Assembly (NCBI GenBank): GCA_964434575.1 | Contig: CAYSWB010000022.1 | Location: forward strand, 1 to 19,809 | DNA: 19,809 nucleotides | Direction of reading: 5' to 3' | Origin: DAORHV01 sp964434575 | Lineage (GTDB): Bacteria; Patescibacteriota; Gracilibacteria; Peribacterales; Peribacteraceae | Shown here: positions 1-6,896 of the stretch, piece after piece | How the letters are laid out: every line of letters begins with the position of its first letter | Position numbering within the stretch: the stretch's first letter is position 1 | Program-made: the position numbers and the translations under genes | Notes under the pieces: generated by a model | The model's database searches: none | Told to the model about the DNA's origin: nothing | Seen by the model: the letters and a program-made list of their open reading frames with translations, nothing else

Positions 1-72
1 GATCTTCCGGAGCCGGAACACGATACGTTCAACCCGCTTCCATCGCAAGGTGCGGCGGACGAATCGATTTGC

Positions 73-78
73 TACAAT
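73..78 (+). promoter_or_regulatory. -10-like hexamer of the flavodoxin-kor operon
   Basis: TACAAT lies 7 nt before the ATG at 86. A start site about 7 nt past the hexamer would fall at or just before the A of ATG, giving a leaderless message. No clear -35 and no Shine-Dalgarno sequence is visible. Bases 1-72 hold no gene I can recognise. Confidence 0.6.
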
Positions 79-85
79 CGGATCC

Positions 86-571
86 ATGCAGAAGACGCTT
101 TCGGTCATCTACGCGTCCACCTCCGGGCACACCGAGCACGTCATCGACACGCTGATCGCGGAATTGGAGTCCAAGGCGAAAGATCTGCGCATCGTCAAAC
201 AGCGCGCCGAGCGCACCAAGGCCGAGGATTTGACGAAGAGCGATGCCCTGCTGCTGGCCAGCAGCACCTGGAACACCGGCAATGTGGAGGGCCAGCTGAA
301 CCCGCACATGTATGAGCTGACGCAGAAGACCGCCGCCGCCTTGGACCTGAAGGGCCAGCCGTGCGCGGCCATCGGGTTGGGCGACGAGCGCTACTACTTC
401 ACCGCCAAGGCGGCCGAGCGCCTGACGGACTGGCTGAAGAATCACAACGGCAAACTGCTGTTGCCCACGCTGAAAATCGTCAACGAGCCCTACGGCCAAG
501 AAGAGAAGATCCGCGGCTGGGCCCGCGAACTCCTGGCACAGATCGACAAGCTCCCCGCCAGCACCCACTGA
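86..571 (+). CDS. Flavodoxin
   Basis: This 161-aa protein is a soluble FMN-binding electron carrier. The FMN phosphate loop is visible at residues 9-17 (YASTSGHTE). Trp62 in STWNTGNVEGQL and the aromatic pair in GLGDERYYF (97-105) sit where flavodoxins stack on the isoalloxazine ring. Length is normal for a short-chain flavodoxin. The frame is open from position 50, but the start at 86 is preferred: it gives the family N terminus and sits 7 nt behind a TACAAT hexamer. The stop is 2 nt before the ATG of the oxidoreductase alpha subunit, so the two are surely co-transcribed. I infer that this flavodoxin exchanges electrons with that enzyme, because no ferredoxin or delta subunit is encoded nearby. 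The exact flavodoxin subfamily cannot be told. Confidence 0.9.
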   Translation: MQKTLSVIYASTSGHTEHVIDTLIAELESKAKDLRIVKQRAERTKAEDLTKSDALLLASSTWNTGNVEGQLNPHMYELTQKTAAALDLKGQPCAAIGLGDERYYFTAKAAERLTDWLKNHNGKLLLPTLKIVNEPYGQEEKIRGWARELLAQIDKLPASTH

Positions 572-573
572 CC

Positions 574-2325
574 ATGCGCACCTCGCTCAAAATCGTCGGC
601 GCATCCGGCCAAGGCATCGACAGCATCGGTGAAGTGCTGGCCAAAGCGCTCAAGCGCGCCGGTTACTGCGTGTTCGGCTACCGCGAATATCCGTCGCTTA
701 TTAAAGGAGGGCATGCCAGCTATCAGCTCGATTTCTCCGACGAGTACGTCGGCAGCACCGAGAACTACGTCAACATCATCATCTCGCTGAACCACCACGG
801 ACTGGAGCACAACCTGCCGGACCTGAAGCCGGGCGGCATCTTCATCCACAGCACCGACAACTGGAAGTTCCCCGCCGAACACACCAAGCTGATCAAGGAT
901 CGCGGCATCGTGATGGTGAACATGCCGATCGAGTCGATGATGGCCAAACTGAAAGCAAAGCCGATCCTGGCCAACGTGATCCTGAGCGCGTTCGTGTGGG
1001 CGATCCTGGAACAGGACATCGACGCGCTGAAGAAGATGGTGGGAGAGAAATTCGCCAAGAAGAAGGACTTGCTGGACATGAACATGCAGTGCATCGACGC
1101 CGGCTACGGCTACTCCGACGAGAATGTGGGCAAGCTGCGCGTGGCGACGCCGAAACCGAACAAGCAGTGGAAGGACCACCTGCTCCTCACCGGCAGCAAG
1201 GCCATGGGGCTGGGCGCCGCGCATGCCGGCGTGCGGTTGTACGCGGGATATCCGATGACGCCCAGCTCTCCCCTGCTCACATATATCGCCGGCATCCAGA
1301 ACGAGACCGGCATGGTGATCAAGCAGGCCGAGGACGAAATCACCGCCGCGCAGATCGTCTCGGGCGCCATGTTCATGGGAACGCGCGCGCTGACGGCCAC
1401 GTCGGGAGGAGGCTTCGACCTGATGAGCGAGACGCTGTCCATGAACGCGATCATCGAGAATCCGAGCGTGTTCGTGCTGGCCATGCGCCCCGGACCCGCC
1501 ACCGGTCTTCCGACCTGGACCGGACAGGGCGACCTGCTGATGGCCATCAATACGGCACACGGCGAGTTCGCCCGCTGCGTGATGGCGGTGAGCGAATCCG
1601 ACGACGCGTTCCACCTGATGCCCGAAGCGTTCAACATCGCCGAGGAGTACCAGATTTCCGTGATCGTGCTCACCGACAAGCAGATCGCCGAGGCGTTGTA
1701 CACCCAGGCGCCCTACGACCAAAAGCGCGCCGTCATCAAGCGCGGCAAGCTGGTGACCGATCCCAAGAAACTGGCCAAACTGAAAGGCTCCGATCGCTAC
1801 GACCCGACGGTGGCGGACGGCATTTCACAGCGCTGGCTGCCGGGCGCCAAAGCCGAGACCTACTGCGCCCAGGGCGACGAGCACAACGGCGACGGCACGG
1901 TGGACGAGACCGCTGCCAACGCCATCGCGCAGATCGACAAGCGGATGCGCAAGCACGAGACGCTGCTGAAAGCGCTGCCCGACGCCGAGCTGTTTGGTGA
2001 TCAGAAACCCGAGACGCTCATCGTCGGATGGGGTAGCACCAAGACGGTGATGCTCGACGCATTGAAGAGCGATGCGCTGCAAGGAAAGAAGATCGGCTAC
2101 CTGCACTACACCTACCTCTGGCCGCTGAAGACGGCGAAATTCGAGGCGCTGGCCAAGACAGCCAAGCGCGTGATCCTGGTGGAAGGCACCAAGATGGGTC
2201 AGCTCGGCATGCTCTTGCGGATGGAGACCGGCACGAAGATCGACAAGCAGATCCTGAAGTACGACGGCCGACCGTTCTTCTACGACGAACTCGTCGACAG
2301 CGTTTCCAAGCTCCTCAAAAAGTAA
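574..2325 (+). CDS. korA: 2-oxoacid:acceptor oxidoreductase, fused gamma-alpha subunit
   Basis: This 583-aa subunit belongs to a thiamine-dependent enzyme that oxidatively decarboxylates 2-oxoacids to acyl-CoA, or runs in reverse, with a low-potential carrier. The gamma domain is N-terminal (about 1-190, starting KIVGASGQGI, with the EYPSLIKGGHASY block at 38-50). The alpha/pyrimidine-binding region follows from about 195. It has the GYPMTPSS motif (YPITPSS in relatives), TSGGGFD, and the RPGPATGLPTWTGQGDL block. A C-terminal transketolase-like domain ends the protein. Gamma-alpha fusion is common in KorA-type enzymes. An in-frame upstream ATG at 361 lies inside the flavodoxin gene; 574 is chosen because the family N terminus begins there. 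The beta subunit begins 1 nt after the stop. Substrate (2-oxoglutarate, pyruvate or branched-chain) cannot be read from sequence alone, so the symbol is provisional. Confidence 0.92.
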   Translation: MRTSLKIVGASGQGIDSIGEVLAKALKRAGYCVFGYREYPSLIKGGHASYQLDFSDEYVGSTENYVNIIISLNHHGLEHNLPDLKPGGIFIHSTDNWKFPAEHTKLIKDRGIVMVNMPIESMMAKLKAKPILANVILSAFVWAILEQDIDALKKMVGEKFAKKKDLLDMNMQCIDAGYGYSDENVGKLRVATPKPNKQWKDHLLLTGSKAMGLGAAHAGVRLYAGYPMTPSSPLLTYIAGIQNETGMVIKQAEDEITAAQIVSGAMFMGTRALTATSGGGFDLMSETLSMNAIIENPSVFVLAMRPGPATGLPTWTGQGDLLMAINTAHGEFARCVMAVSESDDAFHLMPEAFNIAEEYQISVIVLTDKQIAEALYTQAPYDQKRAVIKRGKLVTDPKKLAKLKGSDRYDPTVADGISQRWLPGAKAETYCAQGDEHNGDGTVDETAANAIAQIDKRMRKHETLLKALPDAELFGDQKPETLIVGWGSTKTVMLDALKSDALQGKKIGYLHYTYLWPLKTAKFEALAKTAKRVILVEGTKMGQLGMLLRMETGTKIDKQILKYDGRPFFYDELVDSVSKLLKK

Positions 2326-2326
2326 T

Positions 2327-3217
2327 ATGGCCATCCCGTTGTCCACCGCCAATCCGGATATCCTCAAGCAGTACCACTGCGAGACCAAGTGCACGTGGTG
2401 CGACGGTTGCGGAAACTACGGCGTATGGACCGCACTGAAGCGCGCGCTGTCTTCATTGGGACTGGAGCCATGGCAGACCATGCTCTGCTACGACGTGGGC
2501 TGCAACGGCAACGGTTCCGACAAGATCAAGGGCTACCGCTTCCACGGACTGCATGGCCGCGTGCTGCCGTTCGCGGCGGGTGCCAAGCTGGCAAACCACA
2601 AAATGCCGCTCATCGCGTTCGGCGGCGACGGCGCAAGCTTCTCGGAAGGCGTGGGCCACATGGTCCACACCGTGCGCAGCCACTACCCGTTCGTCTTCTG
2701 CCTGCATAACAACGGCAACTACGGTCTGACCACCGGCCAAGCCAGTTCGCTCACGCCGCAGGGCCAGCCGATGAACACGTCACCCAACGGCATTCCGGAG
2801 ATGACGCTGAACTCGATGGACTTCATCTTCTCGCTGGAGCCCACGTTCGTGGCGCGCGGCTTCACCGGCGACATCCCGCAGCTGACATGGCTGCTGAAAG
2901 AAGCCGTTTCACACCGCGGCTTCGCGTTCGTGGACATCCTGCAGGCTTGCCCGACGTACAACCACTTCGCCACGCACCAGATGCTGCTGGAGAAGTGCTA
3001 CAAAGTGGAGGACGAAGGCTATGAACCCAACGACGTGAAGAAGGCTCGCGCACTGGCGATCGATACGTCCAAACGCATCGCCACCGGTATCCTGTACCGC
3101 ACCGAAAACGTGCCGAACTTCTACGAGCGCTGCGTCCCGCGCCAGGGCAAAACCACCACGCTGGTCGAGGAGGTGGAGAAGTTCGACGTCACGAAGCTGA
3201 TGGCGGAGTTCGTCTAG
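2327..3217 (+). CDS. korB: 2-oxoacid:acceptor oxidoreductase, beta subunit
   Basis: This 296-aa subunit binds thiamine diphosphate and one [4Fe-4S] cluster. Candidate cluster cysteines are in CTWCDGCG (C22, C25, C28), C59 and C208 (QACPTYN). The TPP/Mg motif runs from GGDGASFSEG (99-108) to NNGNYGLTTGQ (128-138). The HGLHGRVLPFAAG block (73-85) is also typical. Length matches stand-alone KorB-type subunits. The GDG motif continues ASFSEG rather than the usual DALSIG, a mild divergence. The start is 1 nt after the alpha-subunit stop with no ribosome binding site, so translation is probably coupled. It is the last gene of the operon, and a GC-rich hairpin follows. No dedicated 2[4Fe-4S] ferredoxin subunit is encoded in the window. 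Confidence 0.92.
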   Translation: MAIPLSTANPDILKQYHCETKCTWCDGCGNYGVWTALKRALSSLGLEPWQTMLCYDVGCNGNGSDKIKGYRFHGLHGRVLPFAAGAKLANHKMPLIAFGGDGASFSEGVGHMVHTVRSHYPFVFCLHNNGNYGLTTGQASSLTPQGQPMNTSPNGIPEMTLNSMDFIFSLEPTFVARGFTGDIPQLTWLLKEAVSHRGFAFVDILQACPTYNHFATHQMLLEKCYKVEDEGYEPNDVKKARALAIDTSKRIATGILYRTENVPNFYERCVPRQGKTTTLVEEVEKFDVTKLMAEFV

Positions 3218-3230
3218 GCGCACGGAACAG

Positions 3231-3270
3231 CCCCGGTACGCACATGCGCACCGGGGACTGCTCTTTCAGG
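3231..3270 (+). terminator. Hairpin with CTCTTTC tail after korB
   Basis: CCCCGGTACGC (3231-3241) pairs with GCGCACCGGGG (3246-3256) around a 4-nt loop, with one internal mismatch. After 3 nt comes GCTCTTTCAGG (3260-3270). The same 11-nt tail follows another hairpin on the minus strand at 3851-3885. It is likely a terminator between convergent genes. Confidence 0.55.
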
Positions 3271-3285
3271 GCGATCGGTCGGGAA

Positions 3286-3750
3286 TCAGGGTGTCGTGAC
3301 GGTATCCGGCTTCGGGTCGTCGCCGAGCGAGTCATCGTCGTCGCCGTCGAGAACCAGCGGCTTCACGACTTCGTACAGTTGCGCGGGACGGATGTAGCTC
3401 CACGTGGCCACGAGGACCTGCTGGTCCCACTCGGTGGTCGGTGCGCTTGCGCCGATGAGTTCGTCGATGGGGACCAAGAAGTTCTGGCCGTCGTGGACCA
3501 GCAGCGCCACCGCCAAGGCACCCGCCTGGGTCAGGTCGATGCTCGTCGCGCCGGCCCACGTGAAGCCGCCTCCATGGATGAACTCGTAGTCTTCGTCGGG
3601 ATCCAGCGTGACGACGCCGAACGCGTGGAAGGCGTTCAGCCAGTCGAGGGCGGTGCCGGCAGGCACCTCCTTCTCTTGGCCGGCGTCCTCGTACCACACC
3701 GTGTGGCCGAGGCGAACGCAGACCCGCAGTCCTGGAATGTTGCTCAACAT
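3286..3750 (-). CDS. Uncharacterised small acidic protein
   Basis: I do not recognise this 154-aa protein. It begins MLSNIPGLRVCVRLGHTVWYE, has alternating hydrophobic and aromatic stretches suggesting a compact globular beta-rich fold, and ends in an acidic, probably disordered tail containing DGDDDDSLGDD. There is no signal peptide or membrane segment. The frame stays open upstream to 3954, but that part is low-complexity and Arg/Pro-rich. The ATG at 3750 has GGAGG 10 nt upstream, one of the only plausible Shine-Dalgarno sequences in the window. The gene lies convergent to korB, and hairpins isolate it on both sides, so it is probably a single-gene unit. It reads as a real protein rather than a shadow, but no function is supported. 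Confidence 0.65.
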   Translation of the reverse strand: MLSNIPGLRVCVRLGHTVWYEDAGQEKEVPAGTALDWLNAFHAFGVVTLDPDEDYEFIHGGGFTWAGATSIDLTQAGALAVALLVHDGQNFLVPIDELIGASAPTTEWDQQVLVATWSYIRPAQLYEVVKPLVLDGDDDDSLGDDPKPDTVTTP

Positions 3751-3803
3751 GAACCAATGTCCTCCGCGTGGGAGATCCAATTGTCCGGGGGCCGATAGCC
3801 GAT

Positions 3804-3848
3804 GCTTCCCCCGTTCCGGGCCGCGAAACGACGCGGAACGGAGGAAGC
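3804..3848. repeat. Strong intergenic inverted repeat
   Basis: Bases 3804-3818 and 3834-3848 form a 15-bp inverted repeat with one mismatch around a 15-nt loop. An alternative inner stem is CCGCG/CGCGG at 3821-3836. It lies between the phosphodiesterase gene and the small orphan, both on the minus strand. It may reinforce termination or act in the orphan's 5' region. No T-run follows it on either strand. Confidence 0.5.
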
Positions 3849-3850
3849 TG

Positions 3851-3885
3851 CCTGAAAGAGCGATCCCGCAAGCGGAGCCTGCGGG
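3851..3885 (-). terminator. Hairpin with CTCTTTC tail after the phosphodiesterase
   Basis: Read on the minus strand, CCCGCA (3885-3880) pairs with TGCGGG (3870-3865) around a 9-nt loop. After 3 nt comes GCTCTTTCAGG (3861-3851), identical to the tail of the hairpin after korB. It lies 41 nt past the end of the phosphodiesterase gene. Confidence 0.5.
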
Positions 3886-3926
3886 TCGCAGATAGTACGC
3901 TTCCAGCGGAGGCGGGCAAGGAATTT

Positions 3927-4421
3927 CTACAATTCGACGATGTCGGCGCTGCACTTGGCCGTGTCCAGGATTGCCACGGTGGCCTTGCCGCCGAATCCAT
4001 GCACGCTGCCCGGGTTCAGGGCGTAGGTCTTGCCGCGCTTCTCTTCTTTCGGTTCGTGGGTATGGCCGTACAGGACGATGTTGTACGTGCCGCAGCCGAT
4101 GAGCGCGTCCGTCAGTTCCGCAACCGTGCCGTGGTAGCAGGCAATCTTCGCTCCGTCGGCCTCGAACGTATAAAACTGGCCCTTCAGCTCGCCACCCGCC
4201 GCCTGCAGGTTGCGCTGGATGCTGAGATAGTCGCCGTCGTTGTTACCCAGGATGCCGATGACCTTCACCGCCTTCTCCTCGCCGATGGCACGAAGCGACG
4301 GACCCGCGCAATAGTCGCCCAAGTGGATGGCCGTCTTCACGCCGCGTTCGCGGAAGACTTTCATGGCCTTGCGGATGTTGTCGATGGAGTCGTGGGTATC
4401 CGAGAAAACGCCGTACAGCAT
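3927..4421 (-). CDS. YfcE/MJ0936-type metallophosphodiesterase
   Basis: This 164-aa enzyme is a two-metal calcineurin-like phosphodiesterase of the small YfcE/MJ0936 class. All signature ligands are present: D8 and H10 in SDTH, D36 in HLGD, N60 in GNND, H97 in YHGT, and H120/H122 in GHTH. Length is typical of the family. Members hydrolyse generic phosphodiesters in vitro, and their physiological substrate is mostly unknown. It starts 11 nt after the pdxT stop with no ribosome binding site, so it is the second gene of a pdxT operon. Whether this pairing has a role in vitamin B6 metabolism is not shown. It is cytosolic, with no signal sequence. Confidence 0.88.
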   Translation of the reverse strand: MLYGVFSDTHDSIDNIRKAMKVFRERGVKTAIHLGDYCAGPSLRAIGEEKAVKVIGILGNNDGDYLSIQRNLQAAGGELKGQFYTFEADGAKIACYHGTVAELTDALIGCGTYNIVLYGHTHEPKEEKRGKTYALNPGSVHGFGGKATVAILDTAKCSADIVEL

Positions 4422-4432
4422 GGAGCGGTTGG

Positions 4433-5008
4433 TTAGATGTTCAAAAACAATTCGTGGATATTCTTCTCGCCACGGACTTCCGGGTGGAACGAGCCGGCCA
4501 GTACGCGGCCCTGGCGCACCAGCACCGGAGTACCATCATGCGACGCGAGTACTTCCACGCGGCGCCCGACGCGCGTGAACTTGGGCGCGCGGATGAACGC
4601 GACCGGCACTTTGCCGGGCACGCCGGAGACTTTGAGTTCGGTTTCGAAACTGTCCAGCTGCTCGCCGTACGCGTTGCGCTGCACGTCGATGTCGATGAGA
4701 CCCATCGCGACGGGGGCGTTCTTCCCGGTGGCCCGCTTGCCCAACAGGATCGCGCCGGCGCACGTTCCGTACACGGCCAGTCCGTCGTTCTTTCCCGGGC
4801 GCAGCACGCGGCGGCGGATCTCGCGGCCGAGCCCGGTGGTCGCCAAGAACTGCGCCATGACCGTGCTCTCGCCGCCCGGAATGATGAGCCGGCTGACCTT
4901 TGCCAGATCATTCGCGTTGCGGACCTCGATGCAGCCCACGCCCATATCCGAAAGAACCTGGATGTGCTCCGCAAAGTCTCCCTGGAATGCGAGAACGCCG
5001 ACCAACAT
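4433..5008 (-). CDS. pdxT: Pyridoxal 5'-phosphate synthase glutaminase subunit
   Basis: This 191-aa class I glutamine amidotransferase releases ammonia from glutamine and passes it to PdxS for de novo PLP synthesis. The GGES oxyanion-strand motif is at 45-48, the nucleophile C83 is in YGTCAGAILLG, and the H175/E177 pair is in SFHPEV. Length is normal. The frame is open back to 5161, but the family N terminus (MLVGVLAFQGDFAEH) fixes the start at 5008. A TACACT hexamer lies 9 nt upstream, and no Shine-Dalgarno sequence is present. Its partner pdxS is on the same strand but about 950 bp away, behind an oppositely oriented peptidase gene, which is unlike the usual adjacent pdxST pair. Confidence 0.95.
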   Translation of the reverse strand: MLVGVLAFQGDFAEHIQVLSDMGVGCIEVRNANDLAKVSRLIIPGGESTVMAQFLATTGLGREIRRRVLRPGKNDGLAVYGTCAGAILLGKRATGKNAPVAMGLIDIDVQRNAYGEQLDSFETELKVSGVPGKVPVAFIRAPKFTRVGRRVEVLASHDGTPVLVRQGRVLAGSFHPEVRGEKNIHELFLNI

Positions 5009-5017
5009 GAGACCAGC

Positions 5018-5023
5018 AGTGTA
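5018..5023 (-). promoter_or_regulatory. -10-like hexamer of pdxT
   Basis: TACACT on the minus strand ends 9 nt before the pdxT ATG. It is embedded in GTGTACACT, whose core TGTACA is palindromic. The same 9-mer sits in front of pdxS. It implies a leader of only about 2-3 nt. Confidence 0.55.
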
Positions 5024-5072
5024 CACGAAAGACGTCCGGCGCGCACGTCTGGCGCTGCACGCGGCCAAAATA

Positions 5073-5100
5073 TTGACGGGTCGCTTTTTCTCCGTATGGT
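5073..5100 (+). promoter_or_regulatory. Promoter of the M28 peptidase gene
   Basis: TTGACG (5073-5078) and TATGGT (5095-5100) are separated by 16 nt, close to the sigma-70 consensus. The predicted start site near 5107 leaves only about 7 nt of leader before the ATG at 5114. It diverges from the pdxT promoter. Confidence 0.6.
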
Positions 5101-5113
5101 GTGGTGCCCGCAT

Positions 5114-5959
5114 ATGGGAATCCACGTCAGCGAACATCGGCTGATGGACACGCTGCAGCACGTTTGCTCGGTTTCGGAAATGCTCGTGGAGCGCGTGAAG
5201 CGCGACGGGCCGTTCAACGGCTGTCTCATCCGGTCAAAAAGCCGCCGGGACATCTTCAGGCTCTTGATGGAACAGCACGGCTGGCAAACGGAGTTCGGCG
5301 AATTCCCGGTGACGCCGGACCTGAAGGGAGAGAACATCCATGCCCAATGGAACAACGCCGCGTCGCCGTACTTCCTCTTCAGCTGCCACGTCGACTACTG
5401 CGCCGGCGAGGGCGCCAACGACAACGGAACCGGCATGAGCGTCTGCGTGGAACTGGCGCGGCAACTCGCGGGCACGGACGCGGCGCGCCACGTGCGGTTC
5501 AGTGGCTTCGACATGGAAGAGCGCGGGCTACTGGGCAGCAAGGCGCGGGTGGAACGGAAGATCGAACTACCCAAGCGGGTCGTGAACATCGATGCCATCG
5601 GCGCGGGCGATTTGTTCATGATGAGCGACGACGATCTGAGCACCGGCCTGATCAGCGAACTCTGGAAAGCGGCCAACGAAACGGACGCGCGGATAACCCG
5701 CATCGACGGCAAGCGCATCAAGATCAGTTCGGACCATGTGCCCTTCTGGCAAAAGAAGGTGGCCGCCACGAGCATCCTGGCCTACGGACCGGAAGTCCAC
5801 GATACGCTGATCAACGGCGAGGATGCCTCCAAGCAATATGAAAAACTGATGGCGGCCAGCAATGCCAACACGCCGGAAGACGTCATCGCGGCGGTGGACC
5901 CGGAAAATATGGTCGCTACCGTGCGGCTGCTGCTGCAATGGATCTCGAACCACAGCTGA
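5114..5959 (+). CDS. M28-family metallopeptidase/aminopeptidase-like protein
   Basis: This 281-aa protein has the zinc-peptidase signature of family M28. Likely ligands are H92 and D94 (SCHVDYC), D103 (GEGANDNGTG), the catalytic/metal pair E135-E136 (FDMEERGLLGS), D160 (VVNIDAIG), and a late His (H208 in SDHVPF or H229 in EVHDTLIN). No signal peptide is visible, so it is probably cytosolic and may act on peptides for amino-acid salvage. The frame is open from 4454, but that part is antisense to pdxT. The start at 5114 is placed behind a good promoter; M11 at 5144 is an alternative. Its TGA stop directly abuts the stop of the convergent pdxS. Substrate specificity cannot be told. Confidence 0.85.
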   Translation: MGIHVSEHRLMDTLQHVCSVSEMLVERVKRDGPFNGCLIRSKSRRDIFRLLMEQHGWQTEFGEFPVTPDLKGENIHAQWNNAASPYFLFSCHVDYCAGEGANDNGTGMSVCVELARQLAGTDAARHVRFSGFDMEERGLLGSKARVERKIELPKRVVNIDAIGAGDLFMMSDDDLSTGLISELWKAANETDARITRIDGKRIKISSDHVPFWQKKVAATSILAYGPEVHDTLINGEDASKQYEKLMAASNANTPEDVIAAVDPENMVATVRLLLQWISNHS

Positions 5960-6841
5960 TTACCAGCCGCGTCCGGCCATCTTCACCGGCAATGAGTCGA
6001 TTTCCTTGCCCGGCATCGCGTCGCCCAGTCCCTCGGAGACTTTCGCGAGCATCTCTGCGTCTTTGTAGTGAACGGTAGCCTGCACGATTGCCGAAGCGAC
6101 CTTGGCCGGGTTCTTGGATTTGAAGATGCCCGAGCCCACGAACACGCCCTCGGCCCCAAGCTCCATGAGCAACGCCGCATCGGCGGGGGTGGCGATGCCG
6201 CCGGCCACGAACGTGACCACCGGCAACCGCTGGTCTGCCTTCACCTTCTTCACGAGCTCCAGCGGCACACGCTGTTCTTTGGCAAACGCGGCCAGCGCGG
6301 CAGGCGACATGCCCTTGAGCGCGGCGATCTCCCTCTTGATGGACTTGATGTGTCGCACGGCCTCGATGACGTTGCCGGTGCCCGCCTCGCCTTTGGTGCG
6401 GATCATCGCCGCGCCTTCGTTCACGCGGCGCAGGGCTTCGCCCAAATTCGTCGCTCCGCACACGAACGGCACGCGGAACGTGCTCTTGTCCACATGGTCG
6501 AACGGGTCGGCCGGAGTGAGCACCTCGGATTCGTCGATGAAGTCCACCTCCAACGCCTCCAGAATGCGCGCCTCGGACGCGTGGCCGATGCGAACCTTGG
6601 CCATTACCGGGATCGACACCGCCTTGCGGATGGCCTTGATGAGCGCGGGATCGCTCATGCGCGCCACGCCGCCCTGGGCGCGGATGTCGGAGGGCACGCG
6701 CTCCAACGCCATGACGGCGCAGGCGCCCGCCTTCTCGGCCAAACGAGCCTGCTGCGCGTTGACCACGTCCATGATGACGCCCCCTTTGAGCATCTTCGCC
6801 AGGTCTTCGCCGGTGACGTTGCGGATCGCGCGCTTCTTCAC
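5960..6841 (-). CDS. pdxS: Pyridoxal 5'-phosphate synthase lyase subunit
   Basis: This 293-aa TIM-barrel enzyme builds PLP from ribose 5-phosphate (or its isomer), glyceraldehyde 3-phosphate and ammonia supplied by PdxT. Conserved features include GGVIMDV with D25, MAKVRIGH with the Schiff-base lysine K82, RTKGEAGTGN with the second lysine K150, and the GIFKSKNPAK phosphate-binding region near the C terminus. The ATG at 6886 would add 15 unrelated residues. The GTG at 6841 gives the usual length and lies 8 nt behind TACACT, so I choose it. No Shine-Dalgarno sequence is present. dcd lies 55 bp upstream on the same strand but is probably a separate unit, because pdxS has its own promoter. Confidence 0.95.
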   Translation of the reverse strand: MKKRAIRNVTGEDLAKMLKGGVIMDVVNAQQARLAEKAGACAVMALERVPSDIRAQGGVARMSDPALIKAIRKAVSIPVMAKVRIGHASEARILEALEVDFIDESEVLTPADPFDHVDKSTFRVPFVCGATNLGEALRRVNEGAAMIRTKGEAGTGNVIEAVRHIKSIKREIAALKGMSPAALAAFAKEQRVPLELVKKVKADQRLPVVTFVAGGIATPADAALLMELGAEGVFVGSGIFKSKNPAKVASAIVQATVHYKDAEMLAKVSEGLGDAMPGKEIDSLPVKMAGRGW

Positions 6842-6849
6842 GGGACGGA

Positions 6850-6855
6850 AGTGTA
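6850..6855 (-). promoter_or_regulatory. -10-like hexamer of pdxS
   Basis: TACACT on the minus strand ends 8 nt before the GTG start, within GTGTACACT as at pdxT. A T-run lies just upstream of it. A leader of about 2 nt is predicted, which also supports the GTG start over the upstream ATG. Confidence 0.6.
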
Positions 6856-6896
6856 CACAAAAAATACCGGATGCGGAACCGAACACGTCGGGATCC

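Noticed and set aside
569..571. Possible recoding of TGA (as in Gracilibacteria/SR1)
   Set aside because: TGA ends the flavodoxin, M28 peptidase, small orphan and SGNH genes exactly where expected, and no conserved gene has an internal TGA.
490..1722. Long minus-strand open frame (410 codons) antisense to korA
   Set aside because: It is His/Val/Gly-biased in the manner of a shadow of GC-rich coding sequence. korA in the other strand has clear family motifs.
4454..5113. 220-codon N-terminal extension of the M28 peptidase
   Set aside because: It is entirely antisense to pdxT and its promoter and lacks peptidase features. A good promoter (5073-5100) lies just before 5114.
6842..6886. ATG start of pdxS at 6886
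   Set aside because: It adds 15 residues not seen in PdxS and would place the TACACT box inside the coding region. GTG at 6841 fits length and promoter.
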